NCBI GenBank assembly: GCA_964036195.1
Contig: OZ038452.1
Coordinates: 19,727,785 to 19,791,784 of the forward strand
Length of the DNA: 64,000 bases
Origin: Sphaerolaimus hirsutus
Taxonomy: Eukaryota > Nematoda > Chromadorea > Monhysterida > Sphaerolaimidae
Reading direction: 5' to 3'
Positions 55,330 to 64,000 of the stretch are shown piece after piece. Positions within the stretch are counted from its first letter, which is position 1, and every line of letters begins with the position of its first letter. Both the position numbers and the translations under genes were made by a program. The notes beneath the pieces are model-generated. The model was not told where the DNA came from. It searched no databases and was given only the letters and a program-made list of their open reading frames with translations.

Positions 55330-55460
55330 ATGCTGCAGCCGCCCGCAATTAGGGCCCATCGCAGCTGCGATTCACTTTACGGCCGCTTTCCACCAAGCGC
55401 CCATGAACACTGCGGCCGGAACACTCCCGCAGACTACTCTTCACCTTGAAGCAGACTGGA
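55330..55460 (+). other. Duplicated host segment (locus B)
   Basis: GCAATTAGGGCCCATCGCAG and ACTCCCGCAGACTACTCTTC are shared with locus A 21430-21600. Here the segment lies directly between the WD40 exon and the Cys-rich gene. It may be a shared divergent promoter/5-prime region. No open frame is conserved between copies. Confidence 0.4.
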
Positions 55461-55461
55461 T

Positions 55462-55669
55462 ATGATGATCATAGACATGATCTACAACATGCTAACGAAG
55501 TCACTCGTGCAACTTTTCTTCCTGATGCAATGTCTTCCAATTAGCAGTGGAAAAACATGTGATAGTAAAATGTATATCGACGTCGCGCTGACGCACGACA
55601 TGTTGCCTACGAACCCAAACACTGGGGATGTATGTACGTGCCGTGGCCATATTGAAAGTATGTCCATAA
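55462..55669 (+). CDS. Small Cys-rich secreted-like protein, exon 1 (locus B)
   Basis: It begins MMIIDMIYNMLTKSLVQLFF then LMQCLPISSG, a convincing signal peptide, followed by KTCDSKMYIDVALTHDML and CTCRGHIE. A GTATGT donor follows 55669, as in locus A. Codons flow into exon 2 in phase. The two copies differ at many residues but keep Cys, LTHDMLP and CTC, the pattern of a gene under selection. Confidence 0.65.
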
Positions 55670-55719
55670 TAGATATTTAAAGTTTAAAGTTCAATTGCAA
55701 TTTTGACGTTCGATTTCAG

Positions 55720-55852
55720 GCCACCACGACGAAATTATTCTCAGGCTGCCGACGATGTGCACAAAGTTCTATGACGCATTCAAACCCGGCAAAATGCACA
55801 GCAATCACCACGCTACGAAAATGGACCAGTTTCGATTACACGAAAAATTTTA
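55720..55852 (+). CDS. Small Cys-rich protein, exon 2 (locus B)
   Basis: The acceptor CGTTCGATTTCAG precedes it. In phase it reads SHHDEIILRLPTMCTKFYDA then FKPGK. The A copy has ...CASFYHAFKTSK at the same place. The frame ends at a TAA at 55850-55852. The transcript may splice out after FKPGK. Confidence 0.5.
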
Positions 55853-55914
55853 ATTGATAAATTCAAATAAAACGTAGTGATTGCAGTGCAATATCCACAT
55901 GTTCATTCACCTCT

Positions 55915-56215
55915 ATGAAACTGGAGAACGTGGAACAAACGAATCTGACAATAAGCATGGCTGAACATTTAAAGCGAGCTCAGTGCAAGTCAGAAGAAAC
56001 GACGCAACCGTACATGCCAAAAATACGTATATGTTTGAATTATCTGTTTATTCCCAAAACAAATAGTATTTCTCCAGAGCGTAATTCGGAACGATATTTG
56101 TATCAACTGCGATGCCTAAAAACGGTGCTTCAAGAGGCCGACGAACAAATGTGCGAAGCGAACCGCAGAGATCCCACGTCGTTCAAACTGCATCGCCTGC
56201 GCTGCGACACTTTGG
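55915..56215 (+). CDS. Small Cys-rich protein, exon 3 (locus B)
   Basis: It reads MKLENVEQTNLTISMAEHLK then RAQCKSEETTQPYMPKIRIC then LNYLFIPKTNSI, and later RYLYQLRCLKTVLQEADEQM then CEANRRD...LHRLRCDTLG, ending at a GTCAGT donor (56216). It is the most intact of the three copies. Two amphipathic-looking stretches and paired cysteines suggest a small helical, disulphide-bonded domain. That is inference, and I cannot place it in a known family. Confidence 0.6.
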
Positions 56216-56385
56216 GTCAGTGTGTAGCGGAGTTGTTATAAATACTCAACTTTTTCAAAGTACACTAGTGGTCAGAATAGTTGAGACTCTCCACCGTCGT
56301 CTCATACGGGAAATTTGTTCAGGTGAAGTCCGACTGTGTTCGCGTGCATGTCACTCCTCAACCGCTGCGCGAAAATTGTTGATAT

Positions 56386-56600
56386 TAGTGATGGAAAAGT
56401 GCCAGGACATTGGCGCCAAGCGCCAAAAGCGCCATGGCGCTTTTCCAAACCCCAGCGCCAAGCGCCAATGGCGCCAGAGCAAAATGGCGCCAAGCGCCAA
56501 AAGCGCCATGGCGCTTTTCTAGACCACAGCGCCAAGCGCCAATGGCGCCAGAGGATATTGGCGCCAAGCGCCAATAGCGCCAGCGCCAAAAAAGTTTTGA
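56386..56600. mobile_element. GCGCC hAT-like end (one-sided)
   Basis: TAGTGATGGAAAAGTGCCAGG at 56386 is followed by GGCGCC words to about 56592. The expected CATCACTA end was not found nearby; its interior may continue around the 56660-57261 insertion. ORFs in all frames here are word read-through. Confidence 0.6.
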
Positions 56601-56659
56601 TTCTCATATATGCACTGCTATTAATTTGTTTTTTGGCGCAAGATACAGGTCATTTGCAG

Positions 56660-57261
56660 TAGGGTTCAAACGGGATTGACTTTTCGGGATCGGGATCGGG
56701 ATCGGGATTCACTTTTTGAGATTTCGGGATCGGGATCGGGATTGGGGTTTCGGGATCGGGATCGGGATTGGGATTGGTATTTTGAGATTTCGGGATCGGG
56801 ATCGGGATTGGCCGGGATTGGGGTCACGGGATTGGGATCGGGATTGGCATTTTTTCGGGATCGGGATTGGGGTCTAGGGATAGAGATTTTCGTCACTGTT
56901 CTGGCATTCACAGTTGTTCATAAAGGTCTTAAAACACTGTTGGATGCCAGAAAAGTGACATAAAATGGACGCTGGGGGTTTGCGTTCACATTTTTGCATG
57001 CAAAAATGTCATTTTCTCACTTTTTATAATTTCCATTATTTTTTCCGGGATCGGGATACCGGACTTGGGAGATTCTCGGGATCGGGATCGGGATTTGAAA
57101 GTTTTCGGGATCGGGATCGGGATCGGGATTGGTATTTTTGGATTTCGGGATCGGGATTGGGATCGGGATTGGGGTTTCGGGATCGGGATCGGGATTGGGA
57201 CTGCTAAATCCCGGAATTTCACGGGATCCGGGATCGGGATCGGGATCCCGTTTGAACCCTA
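56660..57261. mobile_element. hAT-like MITE, CGGGAT word
   Basis: The ends are TAGGGTTCAAACGGGATTG at 56660 and ATCCCGTTTGAACCCTA at 57261. Flanks ATTTGCAG (56652-56659 and 57262-57269) are identical. TCGGGATCGGGATCGGGATT units fill both sides. Here the word array keeps the same sense on both sides up to the last few bases, unlike the inverted arrays of other families. Arg/Asp-rich frames at 56666-57262 are read-through. Confidence 0.9.
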
Positions 57262-57494
57262 ATTTGCAGTCACTTTTGTTCTTTTTGTCTTGTGGGTGTC
57301 TGGGCTAAGTATAGCACACCATCTGTAAAAGGTGCTAAGATTTTTTGGATGATGATGGATGATGTTTTGGATGAAATGTTGGATGATGTTTATTACTTAA
57401 CTTTACACTTTACACTTTACACCTGCTTAAACAAAACTGCAAGGAACGAGCTCAGTAAAGTGATTGAGGTAGAACCTATGTGAAGAGTTACCAT
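57262..57494. other. Short unassigned interval
   Basis: Simple GATGATGTTTTGGATGAAAT runs and TTTACACTTTACACTTTACA. No gene is seen. Confidence 0.4.
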
Positions 57495-58905
57495 TAGGGC
57501 TCGAACTTGACTCGACTCGTGACTCGAGGGTAAAATGGGGTGCCGACTCGACTCGACTGACTCGACCGGAAAAATATGGCCCAGACTCGAGACTCGAGGT
57601 TTTTGCCCGACTCGACTTGAAAATTCAGCCAATTTTGAGTCGGGGTTTCCCATTGAATCATATCAAAAATATAAATTTTAATATGACTTTCAAACATTTT
57701 TTGCAAAAATTTTGCACGCAAGAGCGCATTTCCGCACCGCATGCAGCATATACAATTGCTTGTCATATCTATTCAGTGATGTCTAAAGTCAAGTTTCTCA
57801 ACTCAAGTTGCTATACAAAACGTACAGAATGAAACACACACACACCACGTCAAATACATTCCACAATGTTGGCACTGACCCAAAAAGATGTAATGTAGTT
57901 GATTTAACTTCACTATTGGATTGGAATGAATGAATGAATGAATATGAATACAACAATGTCTAGGCAGTATGTGTCTTGTCACCTTCTCTCGACACTTTGC
58001 ATGACATTTTACATTTTACATGGCATTTTACAGGGTCACCAGCCTCTGTAAACAAACACTCCCATTAAAAAAGGTATAACTAAAAAATCTCTGCCACTAA
58101 AAAATCAGGTCATTTAAAGGTGTTGTTTTCCATCCCCAGGCTGGCTTCATTTTTGTTTGTGGCAACATCAAGAAAGTGAATATGTGTGACAAAATGTTAT
58201 ATTTTTGCTTGATATTAAAATCAACCGTTGGCATTAGTGTGTGTGTGAAAACATTGGTTGAAGAACCAGTATCTGCAGTGCCGTATCCAGGGGGGCGGGG
58301 GCCCCCCTTCCCGGGGTGAGACAAGAAAAGTTCAGGAAAATGTCACTTTCACTACAAATTTCCAAAGTTTTGTAAAAAAATTTTGCGTGCAAGCGCGCAA
58401 TTGCCACTCAGAAGGTCTTTTCTCTGGATACCTCCCATATAGGCAAACCTATGTCAATACCCTCAATTTTCTGCCTGTCGCTGTGTAATGTATGAGTATT
58501 TACCTACAAATACAGCAGTTTTTGGTGCTAGTGCCAACGCCAATGGCGCCATGGCGTGGCGCCTACAAATGGCGCCATGGCGTGGTGCCTACAAATGGCA
58601 CCAGCGCCTAGCGCTATTTCTTTAGTCTGTGATGGAAAATTTTAGGGGGGGGCTGAGCGTTTGCGGGGCTCCGTAAACAAACAGCCCCCCCGCTCCAAAA
58701 TCCTGGATACGTCCCTAAGTATCTGAAATTTCTGCAAGTATCATGTGAAAAAGTAACGCATCCGACTTGACTCGAGACTCGAGATTTTTGCCTGACTCGA
58801 CTCGACTTTTCACTGACTCGCCCAACTCGACTCGCCGACTCGACCGGAAAAATTTTGGTGTTGAGACTCGAACTCGAGTTTGAAAAAATCGAGTTTCGAG
58901 CCCTA
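57495..58905. mobile_element. hAT-like element, GACTCGA word
   Basis: The ends are TAGGGCTCGAACTTGACTCG at 57495 and GAGTTTCGAGCCCTA at 58905. Flanks GTTACCAT (57487-57494 and 58906-58913) are identical. CGACTCGACTCG words sit at both ends. The 1.2-kb interior holds a GAATGAAT microsatellite (57925-57945), a TGTAAAATGTCA piece (57990-58035), a CCCCCCGCTCC-type repeat (58280-58320 and 58640-58710) and a GCGCC fragment (58526-58620). Confidence 0.9.
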
Positions 58906-59013
58906 GTTACCATGTTATGTGAACCTATGTTACCAGTCCGATGAAAAGTCACATAAAGCCTTACATAATTCAGATTAGATGGGACAAATGTTGAATACCC
59001 ATGCAATCACAAG

Positions 59014-60070
59014 CAGGGTTGGTTTTTTAAAAATTCGTTTTAGTAAAATTGTATAAAAATTGTATAAAAATTTTATTTAATTTTTATTTTATTCTTGTTT
59101 CATTTTATTTTATTTTATTCCCAAAAGTCATAAATAAAATAAAATGACACATTTTACAATTTTTTTACAAAAATTGTACAAAAATTTTACAAAAAAATCA
59201 GAAACATGCATGCAAGGCCAGAAAAATGTTATGATTAGACCTATACATGAAAAACCTGTGAAAAATTTTTCCCTTACTTTTCAAAAGTTGCATGCAGTAT
59301 GTATTGTTAGCTAGCTGCAAGTGTAAAGTTACAATTATTGATAAGAATGATTTGCATTTTCAGTAGAAGGACTACTGGAGTGTGCTGGGCACATTTGTAA
59401 AATGTCATGCAAAGTGTCAATTGTCATGACAAATGTAAAGTAAAGTATCAATTGTCATGCAAAATGTCAAGTGTCATGTAAAATTTCAAGCAAAGTGGCA
59501 ATTGTCATGACAAATGTCATGCAAAGTGTATATTGTGTATCAAAATTTTGTGTTTTTGTATCCATAGTATGTTTTATATCCAAATCTTATGTTTTTGTAT
59601 CCAAATGTTCACATAAAATTTGGAGTCAACAACAACATAATTTGGATACAAAACATAAGATTTCCAAATAAAACATGAGATTTGAACACAATTTGCTTGA
59701 CAATTGATACTTTAATTTTTACATGTCATGACAATTTACACTTTACTTTACATTTTTCATGACAATTGACACTTTGCATGACATTTTACATGACATTTGA
59801 CACTTTACAATGCTTGGGACTGCCCCCAGATCCATGAATAAACAGGTAGAGACTCAAGCAATGAGACAAAATTTTACAAAAAAATATATGAATTTTTATA
59901 CAATTTTACAAAAATATGTATTTTTATACAATTTTACAAAAAAATTACAAAAATTTGAATTTTTATACAATTTTTATTTTTATTCTTAAATTTTCCATTT
60001 TGTTTAATTTTATTTTATTCTTGAATATTCCATTTTTTTAATTTTTTTCTCTGAGATTTTGCCAACCCTG
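59014..60070. mobile_element. hAT-like element, TTTTATTTTA word
   Basis: The ends are CAGGGTTGGTTTTTTAAAAA at 59014 and GAGATTTTGCCAACCCTG at 60070. Flanks ATCACAAG (59006-59013 and 60071-60078) are identical. AT-only words (AAAATTGTATAAAAATT, TTTATTTTATT) form both sides. The nested segment 59374-59822 carries TGTCATGCAAAGTGTCAATT words in inverted halves. Confidence 0.9.
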
Positions 60071-60149
60071 ATCACAAGGACATCGTTTACAAACTGATCA
60101 AGAATAGGGTATGTTGATCCAGGAATACACTGACAGTAGCACATATACT

Positions 60150-60708
60150 TAAACTCGGCGGACATGAAACGAATCAGTGATCCGGCCCGTGGTTACCAAT
60201 GACGTATGTTTTTAAATTCGTATCGTGAACCGAATGGAATGTGTCCATTCAAGTTCATTTTTTTCAATCCGACTTTTATATGACAACGATATGAATTTGA
60301 TAGGCATATCGTTATAGAGAGTCGGATTGTAAGGCCTTAAGTCGGATCTTATCGTCGCAGCCCCGACAAATTCCTCAAAAAAAGTACGTATGCATGAATT
60401 TGGCACACGTCCAAATTCCTTGCGTTGGATACCAAAAAGATTAAAGACGCACGATTTCTGTTTGCGCCACCGAAAACGGCCGCGGAATGGGATCAAGTCC
60501 ACACAAGTTTCAACTAGTACGTGGGTCGCCATTTGCGGTCGCTTAAATCAATTTGAACGCGAACGCCAACGGTGACGCGAACAGAAATCGTGTGTCTCTA
60601 AACTTGTTTGCATGAAATGCAAGCAACTTGGATGTGTGCCAAGTTTAAGTATTAACACTCGTACAAAAATCCCGTAGAACAATGACTTCCAAAAAGTCCG
60701 CCGAGTTT
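60150..60708. mobile_element. TA-flanked element with ACTCGGCGGACA ends
   Basis: AAACTCGGCGGACATG at the left and TCCGCCGAGTTT at the right, with TA on both sides. GAATTTGGCACACGTCC and GGATGTGTGCCAAGTTT pair inside. The minus frame 60212-60532 (106 codons) has no recognised domain. Confidence 0.65.
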
Positions 60709-60794
60709 ATCTAAGTTATACTTAACAGGTCCTTCTGCATAAAAAATGATGAATTTTTGTACTTTTTGGTGCTTTTTTGATGCTTTTTAAAACA

Positions 60795-61035
60795 CTAGCG
60801 CCAAGCGCCAATGGCGCCACGGCGTCATAGCGCCAAGCGCCAATGGCGCCACGGCGTCATAGCGCCAAGCGCCAATGGCGCCACGGCGTCATAGCGCCAA
60901 GCGCCAAAAGCGCCACGGCGCTTTCCCAAACCCCAGCGCCAATGGCGCCACAGCAAAAAGGCGCCAAGCGCCATGGCGCTTTTTGCTTTGGCGCTTGCGC
61001 CAAGCGTCAGCACCATGGCGCTTTTCCATCACTAC
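60795..61035. mobile_element. GCGCC hAT-like end (one-sided)
   Basis: Three near-perfect copies of GCGCCAAGCGCCAATGGCGC with CACGGCGTCATA, then more words, end at GGCGCTTTTCCATCACTA (61035). The left terminus is degenerate (ACACTAGCGCC near 60790) and no target duplication was found. Confidence 0.65.
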
Positions 61036-61448
61036 CCCCGAGTATAATTGAATATAATGTAATTTTATGTCGGGGCTAACGTGAAAATCGATGGCATCTT
61101 TCTACAACTCCTCTGACCCAAGATATGGCGGGTCTGAAGAAAAGTAAATTTTTCTAAAAAAATTTGTGTGTCGCCTAGAAATAACAAAATTTGCACATCA
61201 ATAACTCATTCATTTGTGGACCGATTTTTGTCAATTAACTTTTAAAATGATCACAAATAATTGGAGAGTTCATTTTGAGGTCAAATCGGTGATGTAGAAT
61301 TGTGCGTACCTATATCAATTTGGGCCTGCGGTTATTGATATGGATGAGACGCAGGAGTTTGAAGTGAACTTCTGATTGGCACGAGATATCGATCTGATTC
61401 TTTCGGTATGGTATTTCTGTCGTTCAAGAGTATGAATATGATAGCATG
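61036..61448. other. Unassigned interval
   Basis: No repeat ends and no coding motif are seen. Confidence 0.35.
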
Positions 61449-61644
61449 TATACTCGGCGGACAGAACACTTAGTACGGAAACCTACCATAAATTAATGAT
61501 TAAAATCTCGTGATAAATTTCATAATTAATAATTCCGTAGTAAAAACGGAATATTATGATGAAAAAAACTGTATGATTTTTGGTTCTTTTTTCAGGTAGG
61601 TTATGGTAGGTTTTCATACTAAGGGTGATGTCCGCTGCGTATAC
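61449..61644. mobile_element. Small hairpin MITE with ACTCGGCGGACA-type ends
   Basis: TATACTCGGCGGACAG at the left pairs with TGTCCGCTGCGTATA at the right, and CTTAGTACGGAAACCTACCA pairs with TGGTAGGTTTTCATACTAAG. It is almost one long hairpin. Relatives are at 60150-60708, 62420-62609 and inside 4599-5388. Confidence 0.7.
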
Positions 61645-61695
61645 CAAAAAAATTTCTCCTGAAAATTAGAAATCTGAAATTGTGCCTAATCGATA

Positions 61696-62160
61696 TACCG
61701 TATATCCTTGAATAAGACTCCCCGTCGAATAACACCTACCCTTGAAAAACTCCCCCCTCTTGGCCTGTTGAGGAAAAATAACTCCTCCCTTTGAATAACT
61801 CCCCCCTTGAATAACTCCCCCCTCTTGAATAACTCCCCTCTCTGTTATCGGAATGTGTATCCACAATGTGTATTTGAATGATTGAGATGCTGATTAGGTA
61901 ACACAAATTTTTAGCATGAATACCTTGTTTTGGTTGTTGTTTAAATGTTAAATACCTGGATTACGTGAGTTGATGCAATGCATTCATACAATGAATAAAG
62001 TAAAAGTACTGAGGGAAAAATAACTCATCCCCTTGAATAACATCCCCCTTGAATAACTCCCTCCTCCAAAACTGCTGACGAAATGATAACTCCCCGCTAA
62101 TAAAACTGCTTAATAATAACTGACGAAATAATAACAACTCAAGGGGGGCTTATTATTTCG
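61696..62160. mobile_element. TA-type element(s), TTGAATAACTCCCC word
   Basis: It starts ATACCGTATATCCTTGAATAA. CCCCCTTGAATAACTCCCCC units occur at 61735-61850 and 62020-62090. The right end is not clear. Confidence 0.6.
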
Positions 62161-62199
62161 CCAAATTTTTTTGGAAATTCCAGTAATAAATTGTTATCT

Positions 62200-62419
62200 G
62201 TACTGTGACGTACACAGAGTACAGACATAGAAAAATGCAACAATAACCGCTATATATAAGAGTCTATTCACTTATATAAGTATGTAACATTGTTCTAATG
62301 TAACAATTTATTGGTTTTAACATGTGTTTTGCATTGCCTAATCACAAACCGCAGTTATGTCATGTACGTCCTTTGTACACTCAATTTGGGGGGGGGGGGG
62401 TATTTCGAGGAAATACGGT
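62200..62419. mobile_element. Right half of a CGAAATAC TA-type element
   Basis: GAAAAATGCAACAATAACCG, ACATGTGTTTTGCATTGCC and a run of 12 G then TATTTCGAGGAAATACGGTA match the family's right half. Confidence 0.6.
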
Positions 62420-62609
62420 ATACTCGGAGGTCACTAAGTATGAAAATGAACCATAATCTACCTGAATAATGAACCAAAAATTATACAGCTTGTATATCAT
62501 AATATTCAGTTTTTACTATGAAATAATTAATTACAAAATTTATCACAAGATTTCATTCATCAAATTATGGTAGGTTTCCATACTAGGTGTGCTATCGTCT
62601 GAGTAATAC
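62420..62609. mobile_element. Small hairpin MITE, diverged relative of 61449-61644
   Basis: TATACTCGGAGGTCACTAAG at the left. TGGTAGGTTTCCATACTAGG with TCGTCTGAGTA at the right. Interior halves pair weakly. Confidence 0.6.
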
Positions 62610-64000
62610 ATTTTTACAATTGTGGTGCAGAGCGACCAAACTCTAGTGGGTGTAAAAATTGCAAAAACAGCACATTTTATACTCAGCAAAATTTTACTGT
62701 ATCACAATCGAATACTAATATCAAGACACAACAATTGATAGTAATTAAATGAAAGTAAGGTAATTAAAGTAAGCTGTAATTAAATATAAAAACAAAGCGC
62801 ACTGCCATATAATTACGGGGCAGACAATAATAAAATGGAACAACATGAATTCAAAAAAAAACACAGGGGTGCAAACATAATTAAATACTGCACTAATTAC
62901 CAAATTTAGAAGTGTCACAAATGGGCTTTTATTCTTTAGTTACGGTACCAGTTAGAACAGGTGGTGTGTCGCTATGTTATCACCCTGCGCCACTAGGCAA
63001 AAATATTTCATTGCCCGCCCAACCAAGTTTGTTGAAAATATGTTTCACGGGGGTTTGTTCAAGGTTACATCATTGCTGGGTAAAGGGTGGGAACTTTGGG
63101 CGAAAGTACATACTACATTGACACTAGCACTTTTGAGTTCACCAGATCACCCTGGATGATGGGAATTTTAATTGGCACTGCTGTGCTCTTCACTTCATGC
63201 TGTGCTCTGCGCGTGTCGCGGGTATTTACGTATGTTTTAATTAAGTAGTTCATTGCCACTTTCCTGCCCATTACCTATTCCTATGTAAAATGCACTTGGT
63301 TGGGGGACATTTTGAAGGTTATCTCTTTAGGTGCTAAAGCGTGCTAACAAAGTGCACACCTTTCTGACTTGACAAAAATTTCAATACCTTTTAAGCCCAT
63401 TTTCAGACATTACACTTTCAAAAAAATGCAGTCAGTCAAAATCAAATAAATGGCAAAACTGAATAAATGGAATAACAGGTCCAATTAACTCTACCTATTA
63501 ATGAATAGAAAACGACAATAAGAAAAAACGTGGGAAAAAGAAAAAGAAACATAAACGTATAATTAATGGAAAAATTAAAATGTTTCATGGCTGTGGCAAG
63601 TTCCATTCGGGCGTACCGTCCTGGTGCTGTGGCCTAGTTGGCCGAGTGGCAGGGCACAGCAAAGTTTGCATTCACTGTGACTTCCCTGTGCATCGCAATT
63701 CTTCATTCGGTCACACATGGTCGTTTTCGAGTCGTCAGGTTGTTTGCGCAAAGGGGACCGTTACTTTTTTCATGCATGGTTTACTAGCCATATTTCTACA
63801 CACAAATGTAAATGTAAAGTATTTATTGTTTAGTCACAGGTGAGTACAGAAAATGTGAAGTATTTATTTTTTTACATTTATTCATGAGTAAACATGAGTA
63901 AATTACTTTTGTCTCCAGAAAATGTAAAAGTGGGTATTTTTGAGAAATTTTGCCCCAATTTTCACTCAAAATCACTAATTTTCAAACTTTTTCACCATCA
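62610..64000. other. Unassigned terminal interval with an ACTCA-word relic
   Basis: 63805-63990 carries GTAAATGTAAAGTATTTATTG, GGTGAGTACAGAAAATGTGA and TGAGTAAACATGAGTAAA, as at 33130-33290. Around 63630, TGGCCTAGTTGGCCGAGTGG matches a tRNA-type A-box pattern, but I found no good B box, so no SINE is called. Frames 62912-63159 and 63580-63843 have no known domain. Confidence 0.4.

Noticed and set aside
56666..57262. Arg-Asp repeat protein (SR/RD-like low complexity)
   Set aside because: It is CGGGAT word translation within an element that has an exact 8-bp target duplication.
63600..63680. tRNA gene or tRNA-derived SINE
   Set aside because: TGGCCTAGTTGG fits an A box and the next bases resemble a tRNA arm, but no B box or cloverleaf can be built, and no second copy is in the window.

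Overview
This window is from an animal genome, most likely an invertebrate. The evidence is intron-interrupted WD40 exons resembling echinoderm-microtubule-associated-protein-like (EML) genes, a non-LTR retrotransposon with an APE endonuclease and an esterase-like first ORF, AT-rich DNA, and a very dense load of small inverted-repeat transposons. I cannot name the species. Almost nothing in the window is conventional host coding sequence. Most translated open frames are read-through of short-word arrays (GGCGCC, GGCACC, GGGGGTGCCA, TTTTCCG, CGGGAT).

Two transposon systems dominate. The first is hAT-like: non-autonomous elements of about 0.2-1.5 kb that begin mostly with YARNG-type ends (TAGTG, TAGGG, CAGAG, CAGGG). 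I read exact 8-bp target-site duplications (TSDs) around 14 of them and near-exact ones around 6 more. Each element is filled inward from both ends by inverted arrays of its own short word. Groups with the same terminal bases carry versions of the word that are changed throughout the element: GCGCC versus GCACC; AAGTGTA versus AAGCGTA versus AAACGTA versus ACTCA/GAGTA; CGGGATC versus GATATC versus GACTCGA. The second system has termini CCGTATTNCCTCGAA inside TA duplications and carries G/C-run words (CCCCTCGAAATAC, CCCCTTGAATAATT, CCCCTCGAATAACT, AGAAGGGCG).

Layout. 0-8.6 kb: nested elements, a 540-bp near-perfect palindrome and several intact hAT-like elements. 8.9-13.9 kb: two large foldback elements, an assembly gap, an 873-bp tandem duplication and a hAT transposase-tail relic. 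14-20 kb: nested hAT-like elements and a long-armed hairpin element. 20.5-23.9 kb: locus A, a WD40-like exon plus a small cysteine-rich, probably secreted protein gene inflated by insertions. 24.5-32.0 kb: one TA-type element split by a hAT insertion and a 6.2-kb LINE. 32-35 kb: more TA-type elements and a mucin-like single-pass membrane protein exon. 36-44 kb: foldbacks and a 2.7-kb satellite-like array followed by a GGGGGTGCCA array. 44-48.7 kb: hAT-like elements and gene copy C. 48.9-49.7 kb: EML-like WD40 exons on both strands. 49.7-54.6 kb: TA-type elements, a four-level nest and a partly duplicated GCACC element. 55.1-56.2 kb: locus B, the uninflated duplicate of A. 56.4-60.1 kb: three more hAT-like elements with exact TSDs. 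60-64 kb: small TA elements and unassigned DNA.

The clearest host biology is the A/B/C family of small Cys-rich proteins. The most unusual biology is the set of word-filled hAT-like elements.
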